Origin: Pelomonas sp. V22
GTDB lineage: Bacteria > Pseudomonadota > Gammaproteobacteria > Burkholderiales > Burkholderiaceae_C
Direction: 5' to 3'
NCBI RefSeq assembly: GCF_030014915.1
Contig: NZ_JAGIXS010000008.1
Span: 265,446 to 329,445 of the forward strand
Length of the DNA: 64,000 bases
The notes beneath the pieces were generated by a model that was not told the origin of the DNA, did not search any database, and saw only the letters and a program-made list of their open reading frames with translations. The position numbers and the translations under genes were made by a program. Below are positions 49,386 to 56,640 of this stretch, piece after piece; the stretch's first letter is position 1; every line of letters starts with the position of its first letter.

Positions 49386-49931
49386 ATGACCATTCTCAGT
49401 CGTCTCTTTGCAAGACCAATCGCCCCACTGCGAGCCACGCAGGAGTTTCTGTTGAAGCTCGATGCATCCGCTCCGGAGATGAGGCGTGTCTACTTGCTGT
49501 CTAAGGACTTAGAGGCAAATCCGGGACAAGTCGAACGAGCGCGTGCGCTTACCCTGAATCGATCGAAACCGCGGTTGGGTCTGAGAGGAGTGCATGGACT
49601 GTTCGCCTCTGACGAGTGGTGGAACAGCATCAATACAGGAAAGATGCGACTGCGGTTTGTCTCTGGAATCGTGGCGGAGGCCTATGAAGCTGGGCAGGAC
49701 CGGACCGGGGTGAACAATGCGGTCACCGTCAAGCTCGACGACGCATCTACAACCTCCGTGGGAATCTACACAAACGACCCCAGGGACGTACGTCTGTTCA
49801 GAACAGGCAGCAAGGTCAGCATCGTCTACGCTCAAGACGAGCTGAAAGATCAACCGGCTCCTGATGGTGACGTCAACTATGCTGAGATCGCGCTTGAAAT
49901 GCTTGTCGGCGCTGCGACGAATGCGGCCTAA
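49386..49931 (+). CDS. Cassette 6: hypothetical protein
   Basis: 181 residues. The N-terminal half is helical ('SRLFARPIAPLRATQEFLLKLDASAPEMRRVYLLSKDLEANPG'); the C-terminal half is beta-rich ('AVTVKLDDASTTSVGIYTNDPRDVRLFRTGSKVSIVYAQDELK'), suggestive of a small barrel. It is cytoplasmic. The stop TAA is the one in attC6. No family is recognised. Confidence 0.7.
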   Translation: MTILSRLFARPIAPLRATQEFLLKLDASAPEMRRVYLLSKDLEANPGQVERARALTLNRSKPRLGLRGVHGLFASDEWWNSINTGKMRLRFVSGIVAEAYEAGQDRTGVNNAVTVKLDDASTTSVGIYTNDPRDVRLFRTGSKVSIVYAQDELKDQPAPDGDVNYAEIALEMLVGAATNAA

Positions 49932-49994
49932 CCAGTCGCTCGAGCCGACTCGCGTCGGCAAGCCGCCGCTCGCGGCTCAGCTTCAACGTTAGGC
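49926..49994 (+). repeat. attC6 (69 bp)
   Basis: Consensus element, R'' GCCTAAC, R' GTTAGGC; gives the stop codon of cassette 6. Confidence 0.95.
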
Positions 49995-50016
49995 CGCAAA
50001 GAACAACCTCACTGCC

Positions 50017-50337
50017 ATGCGAACAGTCTTTACCGATCCCGTTGGCTGGACTGCCTCCGCCGTAGGAACAAAGGCCCGCTACTTGTTCATGCTTGTAGCG
50101 TTGCCCGTGCTGGTCTGGGTCGTGGTGGCCCTGGTGCATTTCGCCGGTTGGCGGTCGGCAATCGGCCTTGCCGTGCTGCTGACCGTACTCCAAGTGGCTA
50201 TCGTGTTCTCACTTCGGCAGTTGCACTTGCGGCTCTCCAATACGCTGCCAGGCGCTGGCGGGTCTTTGAGGCCTAACCAGTCGCTCGAGCCGACTGCCGT
50301 CGGCAAGCCGCCGTCAGCGGCTCAGCTTCAACGTTAG
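50017..50337 (+). CDS. Cassette 7: small membrane protein with an attC-encoded tail
   Basis: 106 residues. Two membrane segments ('YLFMLVALPVLVWVVVALVHFAGW', 'IGLAVLLTVLQVAIVFSL'). The cassette has no stop of its own: the frame runs into attC7 and ends at the TAG of its R' core, so the last 21 residues (PNQSLEPTAVGK..) are translated attC. No family is recognised. Confidence 0.65.
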   Translation: MRTVFTDPVGWTASAVGTKARYLFMLVALPVLVWVVVALVHFAGWRSAIGLAVLLTVLQVAIVFSLRQLHLRLSNTLPGAGGSLRPNQSLEPTAVGKPPSAAQLQR

Positions 50338-50339
50338 GC
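50271..50339 (+). repeat. attC7 (69 bp, compensatory variant)
   Basis: Differs from the consensus as GACTGCCGTC and CCGTCAGCGG in the two arms; the changes create CTG/CAG pairing across the stem, so the fold is retained. R'' GCCTAAC, R' GTTAGGC. Confidence 0.95.
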
Positions 50340-50358
50340 GTCAAAGAAAGTTCCGTTC

Positions 50359-51075
50359 ATGTTCGGTAGCCTCTTTCCGAAGAAAAAAGCCATTCAAGTG
50401 CTTCAGCAACGATTCGACGAGATTGAGGTGTCGGGTGAGGTTCAAGGCTCCGGACTCGACGAGTTGCGTGTAGAGCTGGCCCTGCGCCTGCGGGCACACC
50501 CGGGCGTGGAGAACGCATACCTGCCAAGACTCAGATATCACGGGGAGGATTCGTTCAGGAACTGCCTTGCCATCGGTCTGACCCACGACCTCGATCTTGA
50601 TCAACGCGAGAGCATCGCGGCAAGCTGCGGCGGAATCATTCCGCTCGATATCCTCTTCCTCGATGCGCTGCCGGACCCGATTTCACTCAAGATCGAGTCG
50701 CAATGCAGGAGGCTCTTCCTTGGAAAACTCGCATTCTTCGAATGCCCCTTGCTTGTTCGAAAGGGGAGCAATGCCGAGATGCCCGCCAACTGGCCGCGCG
50801 CCGTTTCCTTCTGGTACTTCGCTGCAACCGATTACAAGGAGGCTCTCGTCGCGGCAGTCGCGGCGGCGAGAGCCGATGGATATGTATTCGACGATGTGTA
50901 TGAGGGCAAGGTCGCGCAACTCGATCCTTCGAAATGGTGGGAAGAGCACGTCATGGTTCGGTGGGCGGAGCATGCTGACTTCTTCCCTTCTCAAGAAAGA
51001 GTTGAAGCCGTGGTTGCTACAGGTGGTCTGTTCCGCGGTCCCAACCTTGGGCCGGTTGGCGCGATTGACGCCTAA
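50359..51075 (+). CDS. Cassette 8: protein with SseB-C-like domain
   Basis: 238 residues. The stretch 'LDELRVELALRLRAHPGVENAYLPRLRYHG' followed by 'CLAIGLTHDLD' and 'IIPLDILFLDAL' (about 30-105) resembles the SseB C-terminal domain found in enhanced-serine-sensitivity proteins. The remainder ('NWPRAVSFWYFAATDYKEALVAAVAAARADGYVFDDVYEGKV') is of unknown type. Soluble. The stop TAA comes from attC8. The domain match is from memory of the pattern, so moderate certainty. Confidence 0.68.
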   Translation: MFGSLFPKKKAIQVLQQRFDEIEVSGEVQGSGLDELRVELALRLRAHPGVENAYLPRLRYHGEDSFRNCLAIGLTHDLDLDQRESIAASCGGIIPLDILFLDALPDPISLKIESQCRRLFLGKLAFFECPLLVRKGSNAEMPANWPRAVSFWYFAATDYKEALVAAVAAARADGYVFDDVYEGKVAQLDPSKWWEEHVMVRWAEHADFFPSQERVEAVVATGGLFRGPNLGPVGAIDA

Positions 51076-51138
51076 CCAGTCGCTCGAGCCGACTCGCGTC
51101 GGCAAGCCGCCGCTCGCGGCTCAGCTTCAACGTTAGGG
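51070..51138 (+). repeat. attC8 (69 bp)
   Basis: R'' GCCTAAC, R' GTTAGGG; the G at the end pairs with CCCTAAC of attC9, the other end of cassette 9. Confidence 0.95.
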
Positions 51139-51556
51139 CTCAGGGAAGAGAAATGCAGAGCGTGGGTTCAGGCAGCTCGTCGCAAGCCAGGCTTTTGAAC
51201 ACAAATGCATTGCCTGTTCTGTGCTGTAGGTCATCCGCCAAGACAACAGCCTCAACCGCCATGCCTTCGTTCAACATTCCTTGCCAGTTGGTTGCTAGCG
51301 CTTCGCGCTGCAGTGCTGCGCCTGGCAGTCAGTTTGTTGAGTGGTCTGCGCAACGCTGCTCTGCGCATGCTGCCTCTGGATTTACGCCGCGTTCAAGCCA
51401 AAGTCCAATGCACGCCTCAGCTGGCGTTGTGCGGCTAGTGGTCCGCAGTGCCATTTCCAAGCCGGGTTCGCCCCGTCGCGGCGGCAGTGCGTTTGCCCTA
51501 GGCTCTCAATCCAATTTGCCGCATCTAGTGAGGTTCGTTGTGCGCCAAGGTCTGAG
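51139..51556 (+). other. Cassette 9: gene-poor cassette, family B
   Basis: A frame from ATG 51153 is open into and past attC9 (167 residues), but its Ser/Arg/Ala-rich composition and lack of any motif argue against a normal protein. It contains an 80-base block (51272-51351) identical to one in cassette 21, with an AGCGC-TTC-GCGCT hairpin. Nothing else is recognised. Confidence 0.6.
51272..51351 (+). repeat. 80-bp block shared with cassette 21 (first copy)
   Basis: Starts CAACATTCCTTGCCAGTTGG and ends GAGTGGTCTGCGC; identical in all 80 positions to 57916-57995 although the surrounding cassettes are divergent. Contains a short perfect hairpin. Confidence 0.85.
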
Positions 51557-51625
51557 CCCTAACCCGTCGCTCGAGCCGACTCACGTCGGCAAGCCGCCGT
51601 TCGCGGCTCAGCTTCAACGTTGGGC
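51557..51625 (+). repeat. attC9 (69 bp, compensatory variant)
   Basis: R'' CCCTAAC, R' GTTGGGC. One stem pair is changed from G:C to A:T (ACTCACGTC with CCGTTCGCGG), keeping the fold. GTTGGG removes the TAG present in other R' cores. Confidence 0.95.
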
Positions 51626-51967
51626 CTGCCACGCCAGCACCACATGCGAAGGCTGAGTCCGCGCCGCTTACGCGTGAGCTCGGCGTCAGCGCAAATGCAC
51701 GAGCCTGCGCAAGGCGCTGCTCTGGTGGCTCGGCCACCTGCAACGTCGGGCGTGGTGCGTGGCTGGGGTTGGCCCGAGCATCGGGTCGGCCTTGCAGGCG
51801 CGAAACTTGGTTCTCGCTAGCCACGCACTGCAATCCATGAGTTGCGCCACCGCGTCCGCCAGGTCTCTCATTGGCCGCCTGTCCACAGGCAGGCGGCTCA
51901 CCTCTGGTCATGCGCCATCAAACCCGACTTGCATGCCGTCTGTTCTGGTGGCGGCTCAAAGGGCATG
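51626..51967 (+). other. Cassette 10: gene-poor cassette, family A (copy of cassette 3)
   Basis: Matches cassette 3 at all but one position seen (A to G near the start). The short frame from ATG 51837 has no stop in its attC because R' is GTTGGGC and would run into cassette 11, weakening the case for a peptide. Confidence 0.78.
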
Positions 51968-52024
51968 GCCCAACCCGTCAGTCGAGCGGACAGCCTTCGG
52001 CTGCCGCTCACTTTCACGTTGGGC
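51968..52024 (+). repeat. attC10 (57 bp, family A type)
   Basis: R'' GCCCAAC, R' GTTGGGC; inner stem as in attC3. Confidence 0.92.
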
Positions 52025-52366
52025 CTGCCACACCAGCACCACATGCGAAGGCTGAGTCCGCGCCGCTTACGCGTGAGCTCGGCGTCCACGCCAATGCACG
52101 AACCGGCGCAAGGCGCTGATCTGGTGGCGAAGCCACCTGCCGCGTCGGGCGAGGCGCGTGGCTGGGGTTGGCCCGAGCACTAGGTCGGCCTTGCAGGCTC
52201 GACACTCACTCGTCGCTAGCCACGCACTGCAATCCATGAGTTCTGCCATCGCTTCCGCCACGTCTCCCATGGGCCGCCTGTCCACAGGCAGTCGGCTCAC
52301 CGCTGGTCGTGCGCCGTCAAACTCGACTTGCATGTCGTCTGTTCTGGTGGCGGCTCAAAGGGCATG
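52025..52366 (+). other. Cassette 11: gene-poor cassette, family A
   Basis: Clearly related to cassettes 3 and 10 but with many scattered substitutions, and nearest to cassette 2 in places (CGGCGTCCACGCCAATGCAC). The short frame from ATG 52236 (61 residues, MSSAIASATSPMGRLSTGSR..) ends at the TAG of attC11. No ribosome site. Confidence 0.72.
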
Positions 52367-52423
52367 GCCCAACCCTGCAGTCGAGCGGACAGCCTTCGGC
52401 TGCCGCTCACTTTCACGTTAGGC
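52367..52423 (+). repeat. attC11 (57 bp, family A type)
   Basis: R'' GCCCAAC, R' GTTAGGC; inner stem as in attC3 and attC10. Confidence 0.92.
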
Positions 52424-52429
52424 GTCGCA

Positions 52430-53245
52430 TTGAGCATTATTCGCGCGTTCTTCACCAGGCATCCCGTTGCAGCCTACTGCGCTCTCGCGTTCTCGCTGTC
52501 TTGGTCCTACTGGTTGGCTCTGATCCATCTCGGATACCGAGTCGAGCCAGGCTCCAGCGCAACTCACCTGCCGGGCCTTGCGGGTCCGTTCCTGGCTGCT
52601 GTCATCGGTACCGGGATCACAGGTGGGTCGTTAAGCGTGCAGCAGTTTCTACGACGCTGCTTTGTGCTGCGTCAGCCGCGTATTCAGTCGCTTGCGCTTG
52701 CGCTTTCCCCTCTAGCAGCCGGGGCGCTGGTCTTCTTCGGCATGGGTCTACTGGGCCGCAACCTTCCCTCTGTGACCGAGTTCAACACCTACCCCGGCGC
52801 TCTCCCAGGCTGGTCGCTTCCCGGCACGGTACTGCTGGCCCTGCTGCTCAATGGCCTTGGAGAGGAAGGCGGCTGGCGCGGGTATCTCTTGCCGCTTCTG
52901 GCTCGCCGAGGCACGCGGCTGCTCGCATCCGTGTCTGTCGCGGGCATATGGATGCTTTGGCACGCCCCTCTCTTCGTTCTGAACTCAAGCATGTCTGCCT
53001 TGCTCGGTCCGACTATCGTTGGTTGGGCTATCAGCCTGCTGGCTGGTTCTTTGCTACTTGCTTGGCTCTACTTCAGAACTGAGAGCATCCTAGTCGTCGC
53101 CTGCTGGCACACCTCATTCAACTTCATGGTCGCTACGGAGCCTGGCCAGGGCGCTGTGGCAGCGTCACTCAGTACCGCAGTCATGGCCCTTGCCGCGATC
53201 ATCGCCATTCAATGGCACGCCCGCCAATCGCGCGGCGACGCCTAA
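52430..53245 (+). CDS. Cassette 12: CPBP family intramembrane metalloprotease
   Basis: 271 residues if started at TTG 52430, the first start codon inside the cassette; the frame is open back to ATG 52328 in the previous cassette. Seven to eight membrane segments. CPBP/Abi motifs: EEGGWRGYLLP (Glu145, Glu146, Arg150), WMLWHAPLF (His178) and WHTSFN (His227, Asn231), i.e. the EExxxR / FxxxH / HxxxN set. Relatives process prenylated proteins or protect against self-made bacteriocins. The stop TAA comes from attC12, whose unusual size suggests a different origin. Confidence 0.88.
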   Translation: MSIIRAFFTRHPVAAYCALAFSLSWSYWLALIHLGYRVEPGSSATHLPGLAGPFLAAVIGTGITGGSLSVQQFLRRCFVLRQPRIQSLALALSPLAAGALVFFGMGLLGRNLPSVTEFNTYPGALPGWSLPGTVLLALLLNGLGEEGGWRGYLLPLLARRGTRLLASVSVAGIWMLWHAPLFVLNSSMSALLGPTIVGWAISLLAGSLLLAWLYFRTESILVVACWHTSFNFMVATEPGQGAVAASLSTAVMALAAIIAIQWHARQSRGDA

Positions 53246-53365
53246 CCCCTCGCTCAAGCGGAGCGCCAACGGCAGGCCACCAGGCCCGGCCTGAGGCGAG
53301 GTACATTCTCCTCAGTCCGGGCCTGGCGTCCTGCCGCTGTCGCCCGCTTAGCTCGAACGTTAGGC
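53240..53365 (+). repeat. attC12 (126 bp, atypical)
   Basis: R'' GCCTAAC, R' GTTAGGC, but a long interior with imperfect arms CAGGCCCGGCCTGAG and CTCAGTCCGGGCCTGG and outer GCTCAAGCGG/CCGCTTAGCT. It is the only site of this type, so cassette 12 was probably gathered from another integron. Confidence 0.85.
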
Positions 53366-53369
53366 ATCC

Positions 53370-53726
53370 GTGAATACAAAAGTTCGGCGAGCTCTCAGGC
53401 TGATCACGGGTGCCTTAGTCGGGCTGTTGGTCTTGGTGGTCGCGCACTATCAACTCTGGCTGCGGTCCTTTGAAGGTGCAGACGTTACGGTAAAGCCCGG
53501 GAAGTGGGTTTGGGTTGAGTGCAAGACGCAGCCGTTTTCCGCACGGCTGGAGATCCTTGGTCTTTCTGGCGTTACGCTAAGCAGCGACCTAGTGCTTCCC
53601 GGAATTCCGTGCGCCGCTGTAGGCGTCACGAGCCTCGGCGCTGGCAAGTACTTCTTTCCGTTTCAAACCATCTTGTCGGTCGAGGCAGCAGGGAGATTTC
53701 CTTGGAAAAATCCGTTTCCTATCTAG
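53370..53726 (+). CDS. Cassette 13: small membrane-anchored protein
   Basis: 118 residues from GTG 53370, 5 bases after the core, so the core AGG may serve as ribosome site. One N-terminal membrane segment (LITGALVGLLVLVVAHYQLWL) and a beta-rich exterior domain with two Cys (WVECKTQ, GIPCAAV). No family is recognised. Confidence 0.65.
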   Translation: MNTKVRRALRLITGALVGLLVLVVAHYQLWLRSFEGADVTVKPGKWVWVECKTQPFSARLEILGLSGVTLSSDLVLPGIPCAAVGVTSLGAGKYFFPFQTILSVEAAGRFPWKNPFPI

Positions 53727-53733
53727 GCCGTAT

Positions 53734-53802
53734 GCCTAACCAGTCGCTCGAGCCGACTCGCGTCGGCAAGCCGCCGCTCGCGGCTCAGCTTCAACGTTAG
53801 GC
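53734..53802 (+). repeat. attC13 (69 bp)
   Basis: Consensus element, R'' GCCTAAC, R' GTTAGGC. Confidence 0.95.
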
Positions 53803-53807
53803 ATGCA

Positions 53808-54323
53808 ATGAGAGTTTTCGCGATTTCGCTAGTCTCAATCTCAATTGCCGGTTGCGGTTCATTGATGCCGCCGAGTATTTCCACCGCCGCGCTCGTGGGA
53901 CGCTCTGAAACTGGATGTCAGTTCTTAGTGAGCGGAACATTCCCCAATATGGCGCATGACCCAATTGGCCTGATCTTCAGCGGTCGGACGAAGATTTCTG
54001 CGCGCGTGCACGTTCCAACTCTGACTGGGAAGTACTCTGCTACCGAGGTTCGCGTTTTCTATGAGTACGAGCGCTCGCCATCACGGCTCCTAGAAGACCT
54101 GGATGGATCAGTCGAGTTCGGTGGAAGTGAAGTTTCGGTGGACCTGAGGTGGCGCGACAGAGCTACCGGCCGGGTCTATCCGCTCGACTTCAATCGCCGG
54201 TATAGGCTGGAAGGCGCTGCATCGTGCGCTGTCGTTGGAGCCGACGCGAGCGCATTGCCTAACCAGTCGCTCGAGCCGACTCGCGTCGGCAAGCCGCCGC
54301 TCGCGGCTCAGCTTCAACGTTAG
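53808..54323 (+). CDS. Cassette 14: lipoprotein with attC-encoded tail (paralogue of cassette 25)
   Basis: 171 residues. Lipoprotein signal with lipobox SIAGC (Cys16). The mature part is beta-rich ('IGLIFSGRTKISARVHVPTLTGKYS', 'EVRVFYEYERSPSRLLEDLDGSVEFGG', 'RVYPLDFNRRYRLEGAASCAVV'). There is no stop before attC14: the frame uses the TAG of its R' core, adding PNQSLEPTRVGK.. as the last 21 residues. It is about 90% identical to the cassette 25 protein. The function is unknown. Confidence 0.75.
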   Translation: MRVFAISLVSISIAGCGSLMPPSISTAALVGRSETGCQFLVSGTFPNMAHDPIGLIFSGRTKISARVHVPTLTGKYSATEVRVFYEYERSPSRLLEDLDGSVEFGGSEVSVDLRWRDRATGRVYPLDFNRRYRLEGAASCAVVGADASALPNQSLEPTRVGKPPLAAQLQR

Positions 54324-54325
54324 GT
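54257..54325 (+). repeat. attC14 (69 bp)
   Basis: R'' GCCTAAC, R' GTTAGGT, the latter matched by ACCTAAC at the far end of cassette 15. Confidence 0.95.
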
Positions 54326-54339
54326 CTCAGGAGAGCCAC

Positions 54340-54633
54340 TTGCGCGGGTACGTCGGATTGGCGATCGTTGGAGCTCTCGTCTTGGCGACGGACCATTGGT
54401 TTGGTGCCATTGGCGTTACGCGGCTCTTCGGCCTGTTGTTTCTCGCTGCCTGCGCATACGGTTGCTTCGCGCCCACGTTCACGGTTTCGGCTGGAAGCAT
54501 CGAAATTGCTCGCCTGGCCGGGTGGAAGAAGGCATTCGCTCTTGTTCCCGTATGCGTAATCGGCATTCTGTTGCTGCTCTACGCACCTGCCATCATGTGC
54601 GCTTCTTCGAAGTACAAGCATCTCTGTGCTTAG
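54340..54633 (+). CDS. Cassette 15: small three-segment membrane protein
   Basis: 97 residues from TTG 54340 with ribosome site AGGAGA; the frame is open back into cassette 14, but that part is translated attC. Three membrane segments ('VGLAIVGALVLAT', 'LFGLLFLAACAYGCFA', 'LVPVCVIGILLLLYAPAIM'). No family is recognised. Confidence 0.6.
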   Translation: MRGYVGLAIVGALVLATDHWFGAIGVTRLFGLLFLAACAYGCFAPTFTVSAGSIEIARLAGWKKAFALVPVCVIGILLLLYAPAIMCASSKYKHLCA

Positions 54634-54675
54634 GCAAAGTCCAATGAAAGCGGCTGCTCAACTGCAAAGTCTGAG

Positions 54676-54744
54676 ACCTAACCAGTCGCTCGAGCCGACT
54701 CGCGTCGGCAAGCCGCCGCTCGCAGCTCAGCTTCAACGTTAGGC
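54676..54744 (+). repeat. attC15 (69 bp)
   Basis: R'' ACCTAAC (pairs with GTTAGGT opening cassette 15), R' GTTAGGC. One change in the distal arm (CGCAGCTC). Confidence 0.95.
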
Positions 54745-54766
54745 GTCAGGCGCATCGCGAAAGAGT

Positions 54767-55312
54767 ATGAGAAGAGCAACTGTCATCGCCGCTCTGGCTT
54801 TCTCCCTCTCGGCATTTGCTGAGGAACCCCCGATTGAGTTTGTTTCCCAAGTTCTAGAGCCGACAGGCGGCAAGATTGATCGCCCAAAAGACTGGTTCTA
54901 CTCCGAAGGGCACCGGGGTGGGACGTACATGTGGACGATCTCCCGCGAGGACATGTCAGGCGGACGTCCCTACACGACCGGCGTTCGCATTCAGGTCTTC
55001 GTCGGGGTGAAGGGCGTCACAGGCAAGTCTGCAAAGCAATTCATCCTCGACTTCATTGCGAGCAAGAAGCAGCAAGCTACGGTCATTAAGACTTGCCAGG
55101 AGAGCGACCAGGGGCTCTTCATGCGGGTTTGCCTTGAGACTGAAGAAGGCCCGCACCGCATTCTCTATTCGCTCTTCTGGGGCAGTCAGAACATGGACAT
55201 GGCTGTCGTATCTATCGCAGGAACCACCAAGGAAAACTGGAAGGCCTACGGTCCCGTCTTCGAAAGAATGAGTGCATTCGAGATCATCGACATGAAACGC
55301 TTTGAAAAGTGA
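54767..55312 (+). CDS. Cassette 16: exported hypothetical protein
   Basis: 181 residues with signal peptide RRATVIAALAFSLSAFA. The mature protein ('WFYSEGHRGGTYMWTISREDM', 'RIQVFVGVKGVTGKSAKQFILDFIASKK', 'HRILYSLFWGSQNMDMAVVSIAGTTKENWKAY', 'MSAFEIIDM') has the strand-helix order of small PsbP/Mog1-like domains; this is an impression, not a firm assignment. Periplasmic. Confidence 0.7.
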   Translation: MRRATVIAALAFSLSAFAEEPPIEFVSQVLEPTGGKIDRPKDWFYSEGHRGGTYMWTISREDMSGGRPYTTGVRIQVFVGVKGVTGKSAKQFILDFIASKKQQATVIKTCQESDQGLFMRVCLETEEGPHRILYSLFWGSQNMDMAVVSIAGTTKENWKAYGPVFERMSAFEIIDMKRFEK

Positions 55313-55319
55313 ACGAGGC

Positions 55320-55388
55320 GCCTAACCAGTCGCTCGAGCCGACTCGCGTCGGCAAGCCGCCGCTCGCGGCTCAGCTTCAACGTTAGAG
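55320..55388 (+). repeat. attC16 (69 bp)
   Basis: R'' GCCTAAC, R' GTTAGAG, matched by CTCTAAC at the end of cassette 17. Confidence 0.95.
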
Positions 55389-55400
55389 GGCCCAATCGCT

Positions 55401-55949
55401 ATGCACAGTCAGCGCTACACAAGAGCGATCGAGCGCAATCTTGCCGAGCTTCAGCGCGCCATCCTCAATCGGACCACCATGGTTGGCATTGAGAAGGTTG
55501 GCGGGGTCTCATCGCTGTTCTTGCAAGTCACTTACTTTGCTTTGTTCAATGACTACGTCGCGCATTGCATCAAAGTCTTCGAGAACAGCACGCGGGCAGC
55601 TTCGTTTTGGTACATCTATCGCACGGACCAAGGGCTTGTCGATGCTTTCGCAAAGAAGGCAAAGCTTGATATTGCGTCCTTGGAAGCGGTCAGCGCCAAG
55701 CTGAAGCACATTCGAGATCAAACGCATTTCCACATCGACTCGAAGGGTGTGCTGGATACCAAGTCAGTGTGGCGCGCTGCAGGCCTTACCGGAAAGCAGT
55801 TGTCCGCTGCGGTGGACGCGGCCTGGTCAATACTTACGCACCTGCAGCAATCTTTGTTATTGCCGGAGACCCCTCTCCCTGCTTATTACAAGGTCGCGCA
55901 TGTGCTTGAGCGCGTAGCTTGCATCGAGTCCGGAACATTTAAGTCCTAG
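55401..55949 (+). CDS. Cassette 17: helical hypothetical protein (possibly HEPN/AbiU2-like)
   Basis: 182 residues, soluble and almost all helical. 'LQVTYFALFNDYVAHCIKVFENSTRAASFWYIYR' and 'AKLKHIRDQTHFHIDSKGVLDTKSVW' recall proteins annotated as AbiU2/HEPN-like, in which an R-x4-H-type motif (here RDQTHFH) is the RNase site. The resemblance is from memory and weak. If right, it would be a defence- or toxin-type cassette. It uses its own TAG stop. Confidence 0.65.
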   Translation: MHSQRYTRAIERNLAELQRAILNRTTMVGIEKVGGVSSLFLQVTYFALFNDYVAHCIKVFENSTRAASFWYIYRTDQGLVDAFAKKAKLDIASLEAVSAKLKHIRDQTHFHIDSKGVLDTKSVWRAAGLTGKQLSAAVDAAWSILTHLQQSLLLPETPLPAYYKVAHVLERVACIESGTFKS

Positions 55950-55982
55950 CCGCAGTTGGAGGTTTGTCATTAGTCGCCAGCC

Positions 55983-56051
55983 CTCTAACCTGTCGCTCGA
56001 GCCGACTCGCGTCGGCAAGCCGCCGCTCGCGGCTCAGCTTCAACGTTAGGC
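55983..56051 (+). repeat. attC17 (69 bp)
   Basis: R'' CTCTAAC (pairs with GTTAGAG opening cassette 17), R' GTTAGGC; CTGTCG replaces CAGTCG near R''. Confidence 0.95.
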
Positions 56052-56062
56052 AGCATCAAACA

Positions 56063-56527
56063 ATGATTCGCGCGGCTCTTCTCCTCGCCCTACTCCCAGG
56101 CGCCTCAATGGCGCAGTCAATCAGTCCGTGCTCTTTTGTGGTGGGACATGGATTGCTGCGGGGCGAACCCAGTCAAGGCATGCAAGCCATCAACCCCTCT
56201 TGGTTTACCGCTTCTGGACGAGCCGAGGTCGAAATTCAAGGCAAGACGCTACGGGCGAAGTTCTTTGACCCTGCTATGCCATCTGAACCGAGCCACAACT
56301 TCAAAGCTTCCTTTTCTACCGTCCCGCGCGCAGGAAAGGCCAATACAAAGATCGTGCGGGCTGCATTGCGCACGATTGGTACAGATGGCGGAGACGATGC
56401 CCTCGCTGGGCAACTTGCCATCTCGTCGGCACAAGACGAGTCTGGAAAGTTCACTCACTATTCCCTAGTTGTCCACGATGCCTATTCGTTCGTTGGTATT
56501 ACGTGCTTTGCGAAGCGTGCTGCCTAA
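56063..56527 (+). CDS. Cassette 18: exported hypothetical protein
   Basis: 154 residues from ATG 56063; the frame is open upstream through attC17, which is not a real coding part. Signal peptide IRAALLLALLPGASMA. Two Cys in the mature part (ISPCSF, GITCFAK) may form a disulfide. Beta-rich. The stop TAA is that of attC18. No family is recognised. Confidence 0.68.
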   Translation: MIRAALLLALLPGASMAQSISPCSFVVGHGLLRGEPSQGMQAINPSWFTASGRAEVEIQGKTLRAKFFDPAMPSEPSHNFKASFSTVPRAGKANTKIVRAALRTIGTDGGDDALAGQLAISSAQDESGKFTHYSLVVHDAYSFVGITCFAKRAA

Positions 56528-56590
56528 CCAGTCGCTCGAGCCGACTCGCGTCGGCACGCCGCCGCTCGCGGCTCAGCTTCAACGTTAGGT
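56522..56590 (+). repeat. attC18 (69 bp)
   Basis: R'' GCCTAAC, R' GTTAGGT; loop spacer AC instead of AA. Confidence 0.95.
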
Positions 56591-56640
56591 TTCACAACCC
56601 ACAGGGCGGCGATACTTCTACGACATTACCTGGAATCTCC

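Noticed and set aside
50597..51136. 179-codon frame inside cassette 8 ending in attC
   Set aside because: Shadow of the cassette 8 gene; only its attC tail resembles other proteins.
54235..54339. Upstream extension of cassette 15 into cassette 14 and attC14
   Set aside because: The extension is translated attC; a TTG with AGGAGA inside the cassette is the better start.
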